From CAYYJM01 sp964471755 (GTDB lineage Bacteria; Planctomycetota; Planctomycetia; Gemmatales; Gemmataceae), in the NCBI GenBank assembly GCA_964471755.1, contig CAYYJM010000120.1, positions 1 through 17,759 of the forward strand: a stretch of DNA of 17,759 nucleotides. The letters run 5' to 3'. The notes under the pieces were generated by a model. That model did not search any database and was not told the origin of the DNA. It saw nothing but the letters and a program-made list of their open reading frames with translations. Position 1 is the stretch's first letter, and the number at the start of each line of letters is the position of its first letter. This document shows positions 1 to 6,731 of this stretch, one piece after another. Made by a program: the position numbers and the translations under genes.

Positions 1-24
1 CCTACCGACGCGGCCCCGCCAAAG

Positions 25-1002
25 GTGCTGGGTCGATACTGGCCACCACCCCGACTGGAGTGGACAGCCCGGGACGAGGCATTCATCGCCTGTATCCGTG
101 ATGACCTCGACGATGACACGCCACGTCTCATCTACGCCGACTGGCTCGTCGATCAGGGCGATCCGCGCGGCCTGTTCATCCACCTCGACATCGCCTGTCT
201 GTCTGAGGACGACCCCCTCAAACTTCGCATGCTGCTCCGTGATCGGAAGCGTCTGCTCCAGCGCTACGAGGAGTTCTGGTCGCCCGGCGATCAGGTGACG
301 GCCATTGGCGGCTTCACGCGCGGTTTCCTCGAAGCGGTCACGATGACACCGGAGCAGATCGTCCTGCACGGCGAGGCGGTGTTTGCCCGGGAACCGATCC
401 ACGAGTTGCGACTGGTGTACGGAGTGGGGCCGCCGCTCCGGTCGCTGGAGGACTGTCCCTGTCTGGAACAGATCCGCCGACTGCGGATCGAGTTTGCGGA
501 TCGAATCATCTGGCTGGCGCGGATTCTGAAGATCTCCACCCTGACGGGGGTGAATGCCCTGACGCTCCAACCGTCGCGCGATGGCTTGACCGCAGGAGCG
601 CCCCTGTCCGCGCTTCTCAGCAGTCCCCTTCTGCCCGGCCTGCGGGCCCTGCGACTGCCGGGCCTCAACTCCGACGGTCTGCGCGCCTTGCTCGACGCGC
701 CGGGCTTCGCCATCGAGCGTCTCGAGGTGCCGGGCCGACAGCGAGAGGCGGAGGGGCCGCGTGCCTGGGACGATGAGTCGCCCGCTGTGATCGATGTTCC
801 AAGCATCGGTCTGGAGGGGCTGGAACTGCTCCTGACGCATCCCGCCGCACGGTCGCTGGTCTACCTCGATGCGTCGTACAACCCGGTGTCGCTGGTGGTG
901 GATCGGATCGCCCAGTCGAAGAACCTGGCCAACCTGCGCACCATCCGCGTGGCGGCGCGGCGAGAGATCGACCTGAACGCGGTACGATCCCGACACCGAT
1001 GA
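25..1002 (+). CDS. TIGR02996 repeat-companion domain protein with LRR-like repeats (5' end may lie outside window)
   Basis: Residues about 13-65 match the planctomycete TIGR02996 pattern: an acidic FIACIRDDLDDDTPRLIYAD stretch, then W-L-x-x-x-G-D-P-R-G. Members usually carry this short domain at the N terminus, followed by leucine-rich repeats. Here the rest holds LRR-like segments such as LRALRLPGLNSDGLRALL and LVYLDASYNPVSLV. No enzymatic motif is visible, and the cellular role of the family is unknown. The listed start is a GTG at 25. The frame is open back to base 1 with no stop, so the true start could be upstream of the window. The domain normally sits within about 5-15 residues of the start, so GTG 25 is plausible. 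The C terminus (ends in R-S-R-H-R) is not a pattern I recognise. The next gene is convergent, on the other strand. Confidence 0.8.
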   Translation: MLGRYWPPPRLEWTARDEAFIACIRDDLDDDTPRLIYADWLVDQGDPRGLFIHLDIACLSEDDPLKLRMLLRDRKRLLQRYEEFWSPGDQVTAIGGFTRGFLEAVTMTPEQIVLHGEAVFAREPIHELRLVYGVGPPLRSLEDCPCLEQIRRLRIEFADRIIWLARILKISTLTGVNALTLQPSRDGLTAGAPLSALLSSPLLPGLRALRLPGLNSDGLRALLDAPGFAIERLEVPGRQREAEGPRAWDDESPAVIDVPSIGLEGLELLLTHPAARSLVYLDASYNPVSLVVDRIAQSKNLANLRTIRVAARREIDLNAVRSRHR

Positions 1003-1141
1003 ACGGCTTCTCGCCTGCACTGCCGACTCGCTTACCGCAGCCCGATCGTCCCTGGAGGCGGGCCGCCGCTGTGGTGCGGGGCCCGAAAGGTACAAGGTCA
1101 CGCTGACGCGACGGCTCGCCCTGCGGTGGCGTCGGCTCGTT

Positions 1142-2347
1142 CTACTTCTCGTCGATCTCGAGCAGGGCCGGGAAGGCAGCTCCCTGGACGTATTCCAGGA
1201 ACGCACCGCCGCCAGTCGAGACGTGCGTCATCTTCTCGGCCAGGCCGTACTCCTCGACCGCCTCGGCCGTCTCGCCGCCGCCGACCACGGTGATGACCTT
1301 GTCGGCCCCGGCCATCGTTTCGGCGATCGTTCGCGTACCCTTGCTGTACGGCTCATCTTCGAACTTGCCCAGCGGCCCGTTCCACAGGACCGTGCCAGCC
1401 TTGCGAATTTCGGCCTGGTACAGAGCGATCGTTTTCGGGCCGATGTCGATGCCGATCAGACCGTCGGGGATGTCCCCTTCGACGACCTTCGCCGTCTCCG
1501 GTTTGTCGATCGCCTCAACGACGAGGTGGTCGACTGGCAGCTGGATCTTCGTCTTGCCCAGGTCGAGGATCTCGCGGGCCTCGGCGAGGCGATCCTCCTC
1601 GCAGCGCGACTTGCCGATGGCCCGGCCGGCCGCCTTCATCAGGGTGTACGACATGGCTCCGCCGATAAGGACCTTGTCGGTCTTCTGGAGCAGGGCCTTG
1701 ATGAAGAGGATCTTGTCGGAGACCTTGCCGCCGCCGAGGATGCCGAGCAGGGGCCGATTCGGCGACGACAGCAGCTTGTCGAGGACATCGAGTTCCTTCT
1801 GCACGAGCAGACCGACGACGCGTGGCTTGCCCTTCATGGCGGCTGGCACCGCGGCCATCGTCGCGTCGGCGCGGTGGGCGGTGCCGAAGGCGTCGCAGAC
1901 GTAGGCGTCGCCCAGGGCGGCGATCTCGGCACCGAGCGCGGCCTTCTGGCTCTTGTCCTTGGCCTGCTCGCCGGGATGGAAGCGCACGTTCTCCAGGACG
2001 AGGATCTCGCCCGGTTTGAGGGATTGTGCCGCCGCAGTGGCCTTTGAGCCGACGACCTCATCGACCTTCTGGATCTTCTTGCCGAGCAGTTCGCCGAGGC
2101 GGGCGGCGACGCGATCCATCTTGAACGGAGCGTCCTTGGCCGGATCGCCGGTCGGCCGACCGAGGTGGCTCATGACGATGAGAGCTGCACCACGGTCGAG
2201 CAGGGCCTTGAGCGTGGGCAGGGCGGCCCGGATGCGGCGATCGTTGGTGATGGTGCCGTCGGCTTCCTGCGGGACGTTGAAATCGACGCGAACGAGGACG
2301 CGCTTGCCCGAGACGTCGGGCAGGTCGGCGAGGGTTTTCTTGGCCAT
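1142..2347 (-). CDS. pgk: Phosphoglycerate kinase
   Basis: Phosphoglycerate kinase is the cytoplasmic glycolytic and gluconeogenic enzyme that transfers phosphate between 1,3-bisphosphoglycerate and ADP to give 3-phosphoglycerate and ATP. At 401 residues it has normal bacterial length. Family motifs appear in order: VRVDFNVP (19-26), SHLGRP (60-65), ENVRF (119-123), CDAFGTAHR (151-159), GGGKVSDK (205-212), WNGPLGKFE (322-330), GGGETAEAV (356-364) and STGGGAFLE (377-385). In the nucleotide loop Glu stands where many PGKs have Asp (GGGD), and Cys replaces the usual Asn before DAFGTAHR. The open frame runs 150 codons further upstream to 2797, but that part overlaps the divergent hydrolase gene and has no PGK homology. 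The start at MAKKTLADLP fits the family, with GGAG about 11 bases upstream. It stands alone, with no gap or tpi neighbour visible. Confidence 0.97.
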   Translation of the reverse strand: MAKKTLADLPDVSGKRVLVRVDFNVPQEADGTITNDRRIRAALPTLKALLDRGAALIVMSHLGRPTGDPAKDAPFKMDRVAARLGELLGKKIQKVDEVVGSKATAAAQSLKPGEILVLENVRFHPGEQAKDKSQKAALGAEIAALGDAYVCDAFGTAHRADATMAAVPAAMKGKPRVVGLLVQKELDVLDKLLSSPNRPLLGILGGGKVSDKILFIKALLQKTDKVLIGGAMSYTLMKAAGRAIGKSRCEEDRLAEAREILDLGKTKIQLPVDHLVVEAIDKPETAKVVEGDIPDGLIGIDIGPKTIALYQAEIRKAGTVLWNGPLGKFEDEPYSKGTRTIAETMAGADKVITVVGGGETAEAVEEYGLAEKMTHVSTGGGAFLEYVQGAAFPALLEIDEK

Positions 2348-2393
2348 GGGAGGAATCACTCCGGCGGTTCGAGGCGAAGATTGCTTTCGAGAT

Positions 2394-2421
2394 GGTATAT
2401 CGCCGGGGAGCGGAGATTCCA
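2394..2421 (-). promoter_or_regulatory. Candidate promoter for pgk
   Basis: On the minus strand, TGGAAT (plus 2416-2421) and TATACC (plus 2394-2399) are separated by 16 bases, about 47 bases upstream of the pgk start codon. The -10 matches the sigma-70 consensus at four of six positions and the -35 at three of six. Planctomycete promoters are poorly defined, so this is only a candidate. Confidence 0.25.
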
Positions 2422-2450
2422 GCGGTGCGGCCATCTCGATCAGGCCTGGC

Positions 2451-2479
2451 TGGTCGCCGGTTGTGAACTGTGGTACAGT
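2451..2479 (+). promoter_or_regulatory. Candidate extended -10 promoter for the MBL hydrolase gene
   Basis: TGGTACAGT (2471-2479) reads as an extended -10 element (TG, one base, then TACAGT). A weak -35-like TGGTCG lies at 2451-2456 with a 17-base spacer. Transcription would begin near 2486, leaving a leader of about 18 bases before the ATG at 2504 that contains the AGGGAGG ribosome-binding site. This is consistent with the chosen start but not proof. Confidence 0.3.
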
Positions 2480-2503
2480 GGCACGATGAAAGGGAGGACG
2501 GCG

Positions 2504-3430
2504 ATGGGCATGCGCGTCAGTGTCCTGGCCAGCGGCAGCGGTGGCAATGCGACCCTGGTCGAAACCGAAACGACCGGCGTCCTGATCGACATCGGCCTGG
2601 GGCCACGGCAGTTGGCCGAGCGTTTGCGTGCCGTTGGCACCGCCTGGACGCGGGTGCAGGCCGTCGTTCTGACGCACACGCACTCCGACCACTGGAAGGA
2701 CGCCACCCTCACCCAGCTCCATTCCCGCAACATCCCGCTCTACTGTCATCCCGATCATCACCGCGTTCCGAAGCAGTACGGCGGGGCGTTCCGGCACCTA
2801 AAAGACGCCGGCCTGGTGCGGTCCTACGAACCCGGCGTACCGTTCGAGTTGGGCCCGTCGCTGCGCTGCACGCCGCTGGCCGTCGCCCATGACAGCGGAG
2901 CGACGTTCGGCTTCCGCTTCGACACGACCGGCGATCTGTTCCAGCCCGGGCCGACCCTCGGCTACGTCGCCGACCTGGGCCACTGGACGGACACGCTGGC
3001 CGAGGCTCTGCGTAACGTGGACCTGCTCGCGGTCGAGTTCAACCACGATGTCGAGATGGAAGCGACGAGCGGCCGACGACCGGTGCTGATCGCACGCGTG
3101 CTGGGCGACGAGGGCCATCTGTCCAACGATCAGGGGGCGGCCCTGGTCCGGGCGGTCGTCCAGCGGAGCGAGCGGCCGCTGCGGCACGTCGTTCTGTTGC
3201 ACCTGAGTGAGCAGTGCAATCGGCCGTCGCTGGCCCAGGCCGTGGCCGAGGAGGTCCTCGCCGAGATCGGCTCTGAAGCCGAGGTTCACGTCGCCCATCA
3301 GGATCGACCGGGCCCGTGCCTCGACCTGGCGATGACCGAGCGGAGCCGTCGGCCGCGAGGCCGGACGACGCGAGCCAGGCCGGTTTCGCCCTGGACCCAG
3401 CAGTTGCTGCCGGGACTCGGCGGCGAGTGA
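2504..3430 (+). CDS. MBL-fold metallo-hydrolase, YycJ/WalJ-like
   Basis: This 308-residue protein begins with MGMRVSVLASGSGGNATLVE, typical of the YycJ/WalJ branch of metallo-beta-lactamase-fold hydrolases. The metal-binding motif is THTHSDH (57-63). Further likely ligands are His129 (VAHD), Asp157 (VADLGH) and the EFNHD block (178-182), followed by GHLSN (204-208) and HLSEQCN (233-239). Characterised relatives are cytoplasmic nucleases or phosphodiesterases tied to DNA metabolism, so a nuclease-like role is inferred. The frame is open upstream, but the ATG at 2504 has AGGGAGG (2491-2497) six bases before it, better than the in-frame ATGs at 2486 or 2510. The C-terminal 30 residues are basic and Arg/Pro-rich. 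The stop lies within the ribosome-binding site of the next gene, so co-transcription with the Rpn-like gene is likely. Confidence 0.9.
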   Translation: MGMRVSVLASGSGGNATLVETETTGVLIDIGLGPRQLAERLRAVGTAWTRVQAVVLTHTHSDHWKDATLTQLHSRNIPLYCHPDHHRVPKQYGGAFRHLKDAGLVRSYEPGVPFELGPSLRCTPLAVAHDSGATFGFRFDTTGDLFQPGPTLGYVADLGHWTDTLAEALRNVDLLAVEFNHDVEMEATSGRRPVLIARVLGDEGHLSNDQGAALVRAVVQRSERPLRHVVLLHLSEQCNRPSLAQAVAEEVLAEIGSEAEVHVAHQDRPGPCLDLAMTERSRRPRGRTTRARPVSPWTQQLLPGLGGE

Positions 3431-3436
3431 GGATCG

Positions 3437-3491
3437 CCCATGAGCGATTTCGACGGTGGCTGGAAGGACGTACTCGACTTCTTTCTGCGTG
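3437..3491 (+). repeat. Left copy of a 55-base exact duplication at an assembly gap
   Basis: Bases 3437-3491, from CCCATGAGCGATTTC to CTTTCTGCGTG, are identical to 3592-3646. This copy ends exactly where the Ns begin. It contains the first 17 codons of the Rpn-like gene with the natural ribosome-binding site (GAGTGAGGA, 3425-3433) upstream. It is almost certainly the 3' end of one contig, not a biological repeat. Confidence 0.9.
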
Positions 3492-3591
3492 NNNNNNNNN
3501 NNNNNNNNNNNNNNNNNNNNNNNNNNNNNNNNNNNNNNNNNNNNNNNNNNNNNNNNNNNNNNNNNNNNNNNNNNNNNNNNNNNNNNNNNNN
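3492..3591. other. Assembly gap of 100 N
   Basis: There are exactly 100 undetermined bases, the conventional length for a gap of unknown size. The sequence on the left ends with the same 55 bases that start the sequence on the right. The true distance is therefore most likely minus 55 bases, meaning no missing sequence at all. Confidence 0.97.
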
Positions 3592-3646
3592 CCCATGAGC
3601 GATTTCGACGGTGGCTGGAAGGACGTACTCGACTTCTTTCTGCGTG
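3592..3646 (+). repeat. Right copy of the 55-base duplication at the assembly gap
   Basis: This copy is identical to 3437-3491 and starts immediately after the last N. It contains the start of the intact Rpn-like reading frame. If the two copies are collapsed into one, the MBL-hydrolase stop is followed after nine bases by the ATG of the Rpn-like gene. Confidence 0.9.
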
Positions 3647-4545
3647 ATTTTCTGCGATTCTTCGCCCCGGAGATCGATGCGGAGATTGACTGGACGACCG
3701 ATCCGGTCTCGCTGGAGCAGGAGTTCCGGACACTCGCACCACAGGCCGAGGCGGGCCTGGTCCGCTGCGACAAACTGCTCCGCCTCGCGTTGTCGGCGGA
3801 GAACGAGGTGACGTACCTGCACGTCGAGGTGCAGAGTCAGGCGGACAGCGAGTTTCCGCGTCGGGTGTGCGACTACAACCAGCGAGCGACGCAGCACTAC
3901 GGCGGAACGGTGTCCAGCCTGGCCGTACTGGGAGATGACAATCCGACCTGGCGGCCGGCGCGTTTCTACCGGGAACGCTGGGGCTGCCGAAGCGGTCTGG
4001 ACTTTCGGTCGTTCAAGTTGCTGGACTGGGTCGGTCGAGAGGAGGAGTTGGAGCGGCACGAGAACCCGTTGGGGATCATCGTGCTGGCCCATCGGAAGGC
4101 GTTTGAGACACGACGTGACCTGGCGGAACGGCGAGCGTGGCGGGTGCGACTCTGGCGAGCGATCTACCGGCGTGAGATGGATCACGAGGACCGACAACGG
4201 TTGATGGCGATCGTCGAGCGGTTTCTGGATCTGCCGCGAGAGGTGGAGGCCGAGTTGCGTCGGGAGATTCTGGCAGCGGAGGGAGGAACGATCATGCCGT
4301 ACGTGACGAGTTTCGAGCGAATCGCACGCGAGGAAGGACGTGAAGAAGGACGCGAAGAGGGTCTTCGCCACGGCATCCTCGCCGTCGTCCGCATTCGGTT
4401 CGGCGGAGCGGACCCGGCGTTCGTCACGCTGCTCGGTCAGGCGAACGCGGCCACACTCGACGCCGTTCTGGCGGCAGCCGAGACGGCCGCCGGCCTGGAC
4501 GACCTCCGTACTCTCCTCACGCCGAGCAACGGCCAGGCACCGTGA
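3595..4545 (+). CDS. Rpn/PD-(D/E)XK nuclease-like protein with C-terminal DUF4351-like segment
   Basis: This 316-residue cytoplasmic protein resembles the Rpn (recombination-promoting nuclease, transposase_31-like) and related PD-(D/E)XK families. The likely catalytic set is Asp59 (RCDKLL), then Glu78 and Gln80 in LHVEVQSQ (75-82). The strand-rich nuclease part covers about residues 40-150. A charged hinge rich in EGREEG repeats (247-256) is typical of this family. It precedes a C-terminal helical segment with RFGGADPAF and LDAVLAAAETAAGLDDL (about 268-307), like DUF4351. Relatives are abundant, variable proteins in planctomycetes and cyanobacteria, and only some have shown DNase activity. 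The start ATG carries its ribosome-binding site in the left contig copy (GAGTGAGGA, six bases before ATG 3440). It probably forms an operon with the preceding MBL hydrolase. Function beyond possible nuclease activity is unknown. Confidence 0.8.
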   Translation: MSDFDGGWKDVLDFFLRDFLRFFAPEIDAEIDWTTDPVSLEQEFRTLAPQAEAGLVRCDKLLRLALSAENEVTYLHVEVQSQADSEFPRRVCDYNQRATQHYGGTVSSLAVLGDDNPTWRPARFYRERWGCRSGLDFRSFKLLDWVGREEELERHENPLGIIVLAHRKAFETRRDLAERRAWRVRLWRAIYRREMDHEDRQRLMAIVERFLDLPREVEAELRREILAAEGGTIMPYVTSFERIAREEGREEGREEGLRHGILAVVRIRFGGADPAFVTLLGQANAATLDAVLAAAETAAGLDDLRTLLTPSNGQAP

Positions 4546-4633
4546 CGACCGCGACGCTTCGGTAGTTTCGAGCGTCTGTACCGATTGCAACGATTTCACC
4601 CTGGCATTGCTTCACCGAATCGATACTGAACTA

Positions 4634-4662
4634 TTGACCATATAGTGGACGGATGGTACAGA
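4634..4662 (+). promoter_or_regulatory. Candidate sigma-70-like promoter
   Basis: TTGACC (4634-4639) and TACAGA (4657-4662) are spaced by 17 bases. The -35 matches the consensus at five of six positions and the -10 at three of six. It lies upstream of the 4692-4743 hairpin, so any transcript would have to pass that structure to reach the TIGR03067 gene. This is a weak candidate. Confidence 0.25.
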
Positions 4663-4691
4663 TATAGGCAGACGTCTCGGGGACGTCAGCG

Positions 4692-4743
4692 CCGGGGCCG
4701 CCCATCGGCTGGGACATGGGGCGGCTCCGGTTTGCTTGCTTTT
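4692..4743 (+). terminator. Rho-independent terminator downstream of the Rpn-like gene
   Basis: CCGGGGCCGCCCAT (4692-4705) pairs with ATGGGGCGGCTCCGG (4716-4730). This gives a stem of about 14 pairs with one G-T wobble, one bulged G and a 10-base loop. A T-rich tail (TTTGCTTGCTTTT, 4731-4743) follows. A smaller perfect hairpin, GACGTC-tcggg-GACGTC (4671-4687), lies just upstream. The pair probably ends the MBL-Rpn transcript. Confidence 0.65.
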
Positions 4744-4802
4744 GGGCCGGCCGTCTCATTCACTAACGGGATGGAAGATCGACGTGCCATTCAGGAGCGA
4801 TC

Positions 4803-5258
4803 ATGCGGAGTGTACTGGGAGTGGCGGCCCTGCTGGGCCTGATGACGGCACACCTGACAGCCCGGGAGCCGAAACCCGATGAGGCGGCAAAGAAGGACCA
4901 GGCGGCCCTCCAGGGCACCTGGCAACTCGAACAACTCGAGAACGCCGGCAAGAAGACGACCGAGAATCTGAAGAAGGTCGCCGCCAGGGTCGTGATCGAG
5001 GCCAATACCATCACCTTCCTGTCCGGCGTGAACAAGGAAGGCCGTAAGGGCACCTTCACCCTCGACGCGAGCAAGTCGCCCCGCTGGATCGACCTGTAAG
5101 ACAGCAAGAAGAACAAGGAACTGGGCATCTACACGATCGAGGGCGACACACTCAAGATCGCCATCGCCCGTCCGGGTGCGGAACGGCCCAAAGAGTTCGC
5201 CAGCAAGGCCATGCCGGAGAGCAACCTGATGATCTTCAAGCACGCGCAGAAGGAGTGA
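4803..5258 (+). pseudogene. TIGR03067 domain secreted protein, interrupted by in-frame TAA
   Basis: The start has AGGAG (4793-4797) five bases upstream and encodes a signal peptide (MRSVLGVAALLGLMTAHLTA). The KKDQAALQGTWQLEQLE segment then begins the TIGR03067 family, a planctomycete-rich secreted domain of unknown function. Translation reaches RWIDL and meets TAA at 5097-5099 (codon 99). The same frame then continues with KELGIYTIEGDTLKIAIARP (about codons 104-123) and ERPKEF to a TGA at 5256-5258. These are conserved C-terminal parts of the family. A single-base change in one codon, for example from TAC or AAA, would account for the stop. It may be a real nonsense mutation or a sequence error. 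If the stop is real, the product is a 98-residue fragment lacking the second half of the domain. The 3' end overlaps the convergent protease gene by 23 bases. Confidence 0.85.
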
Positions 5259-5844
5259 CGCGAACGAGATAGACCATCGCCACGAAATCGTACAGAAAGT
5301 GGGCCACGATCGGCACGAGCAGGTTGCCGGTCGCGACCCAGACCAGACCGAGGTAGACGCCCAGCACGGTGGTCAGCAAGAAGTATCCGATCGTGACCGG
5401 ATGCATCAGGCCGAAGAAGACGCTGGCCAGGGCCACGCCCCAGACGAGCGACAGGTCGCGCGTCAGCGCGGCCTGAACGACGCCGCGAAAGATCAACTCC
5501 TCGCCGAGGCCGGCGAGCAGAGCCAGACCGAACAACTCGAACAGCGAACAGGGTCGCAGCAGCGGCACGAGGACCTGCACGGTGAACCGTCGCACTGCCG
5601 CGAAGATGCCAACGGGAAAGTGATACAGCAGGAAGAAAACGACGATCATCGGCAGCGCGGCGACGACGCCTCGGCCGAGCCCGTCCCACTCCCAGCGCAG
5701 CGTCTCCAGTGGCGGCTGATCGAACAGCCAGCCCAGCGGAAACGCCAGCGGCACCAGGCTGGCCTGGATCACCGCCAGGAACAGGATCGCTGGCGGTTCG
5801 GGTTGTTCCGGCTCTCGTTGCGAATGAGGCGACTCGCCGACCAC
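5236..5844 (-). CDS. CPBP-family intramembrane glutamic endopeptidase
   Basis: This is a membrane protein of the CAAX-protease and bacteriocin-processing (CPBP/Abi) family, which cleaves within the membrane using glutamate and histidine residues. Numbered from the upstream GTG at 5850, the motifs are GEELIFRG (116-123; EExxFRG), FFGLMH (145-150) and AHFLYDF (183-189), all complete. At least five hydrophobic segments surround them. Bacterial substrates are mostly unknown. Two GTG starts are possible. GTG 5850 overlaps the hydrolase stop as GTGA but touches the GAGGAA ribosome-binding site. GTG 5844 has GAGGAA at a spacing of six, so I prefer it. Either way it follows the alpha/beta-hydrolase gene with almost no gap, suggesting translational coupling. 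Its 3' end overlaps the convergent TIGR03067 gene. Confidence 0.88.
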   Translation of the reverse strand: MVGESPHSQREPEQPEPPAILFLAVIQASLVPLAFPLGWLFDQPPLETLRWEWDGLGRGVVAALPMIVVFFLLYHFPVGIFAAVRRFTVQVLVPLLRPCSLFELFGLALLAGLGEELIFRGVVQAALTRDLSLVWGVALASVFFGLMHPVTIGYFLLTTVLGVYLGLVWVATGNLLVPIVAHFLYDFVAMVYLVRVTPSARA

Positions 5845-5846
5845 AA

Positions 5847-6572
5847 TCACTTCCTCGTTTGCTTGAACAGCCAGTCGTACAGCTCGTCGGTGGCGTACGC
5901 TCGGTCCCAGCTATTATGACCCACGCCGGGGTACTCGGTATACTTCGGTTTGCCGCCGGCCTTCTTCAGGGCCTCGATCATCGCCTGCGACTGCTTGACG
6001 GGCACGGACCTGTCCTTGTCACCATGAAAGTTCCAGCAGGGCAGATCCTTGATCTTCTCGGCCGAGGCGGGGTTGCCACCGCCACAGATCGGCACGATCG
6101 CCGCCCACTTCTCCGGGAGGGCCGCCGCCAGGCTCCAGGTGCCGAAGCCGCCCATCGACAGGCCGGTCAGGTAGACCCGCTTCGGATCGACACGGTATTC
6201 CCGGGAGATCTCAGCGAGCATGGCCAGGGCGCGGTCGGCGTCCTTGCTGCCGGCTCGCCAGGTGCGATCATGCGACTGCGGAAAGAGAACGATGGCCGGG
6301 AAGGTCTTCTCGCGTTTCTTGACCGCGGGACCGAGGCCGACCGTTGCCTGCTCCTTGCCATCGGTGCCCGTCTCGCCCGAACCGTGCAGGAACACGATCA
6401 GCGGATAGCTCTTCGCGGGATTGTAATCGGGCGGCACGAACAGGACGTACTTCGCCTCGCCTCCTCCGGCATCCTTGAAGACGCGATCCTGGAACCCGGT
6501 CTTCGGAACCGGGTCGGCGGCGAAGGCGACCAGTGTCGGTAGCAGACAGAGCGGTAACAGTCGGCGAAACAT
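5847..6572 (-). CDS. Secreted alpha/beta-hydrolase (PHB depolymerase or prolyl-oligopeptidase-like esterase)
   Basis: This 241-residue protein has a signal peptide (MFRRLLPLCLLPTLVAFAAD) and then a single alpha/beta-hydrolase domain. The oxyanion-region motif is FLHGSGE (61-67). The nucleophile elbow is GLSMGG with Ser139. The acid is Asp187 in HGDKDRSVP, and the histidine is His219 in GVGHNSWD. The full catalytic triad is therefore present. Proteins with this layout are annotated as phospholipase/carboxylesterase, dienelactone-hydrolase-like, or the peptidase domain often found in planctomycete carbohydrate loci, so the substrate is open. The ATG has CCAGGAG eight bases upstream. It is the first gene of a two-gene unit with the CPBP protease and is divergent from the DUF1501 gene. 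Confidence 0.9.
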   Translation of the reverse strand: MFRRLLPLCLLPTLVAFAADPVPKTGFQDRVFKDAGGGEAKYVLFVPPDYNPAKSYPLIVFLHGSGETGTDGKEQATVGLGPAVKKREKTFPAIVLFPQSHDRTWRAGSKDADRALAMLAEISREYRVDPKRVYLTGLSMGGFGTWSLAAALPEKWAAIVPICGGGNPASAEKIKDLPCWNFHGDKDRSVPVKQSQAMIEALKKAGGKPKYTEYPGVGHNSWDRAYATDELYDWLFKQTRK

Positions 6573-6620
6573 GCGGCAAGCTCCTGGAGAAGAAAGTCAC
6601 CGCCGGAGCATACCCCGATC

Positions 6621-6657
6621 CGATCCGCGGTGCAATCGTCCGGCTGGCCGCGGATCG
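6621..6657. promoter_or_regulatory. Inverted repeat in the divergent intergenic region (possible operator)
   Basis: CGATCCGCGG (6621-6630) and CCGCGGATCG (6648-6657) form a perfect 10-bp inverted repeat around a 17-base spacer. It lies between the divergent hydrolase and DUF1501 starts. No T-tract follows it on either strand, so a terminator is unlikely. A dimeric regulator site or an RNA hairpin are both possible. Confidence 0.35.
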
Positions 6658-6731
6658 ATTGTCGTCCTGAATGTGGATCGCGCTCCGCGTACCAGGTAGC
6701 ATGGTGACACCTCCCCTGGAGACCACCCGCC

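Noticed and set aside
977..1141. Possible frameshifted C-terminal tail of the TIGR02996 gene in the next frame
   Set aside because: The frame is open with GC-rich third positions, but the peptide resembles no LRR or TIGR02996 ending, and the frame simply continues into the pgk antisense.
1223..2047. Long plus-strand open frame antisense to pgk (274 codons from an ATG, open back to about 977)
   Set aside because: It mirrors the codon bias of a certain pgk gene in high-GC DNA. The sequence has no family features.
2348..2797. A 150-codon in-frame extension upstream of the phosphoglycerate kinase start
   Set aside because: It lies antisense to the hydrolase gene, has no PGK homology, and the normal PGK N terminus starts at 2347.
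3298..4599. Open frames that read through the Ns on both strands
   Set aside because: They exist only because Ns contain no stop codons. The gap is an assembly artefact.
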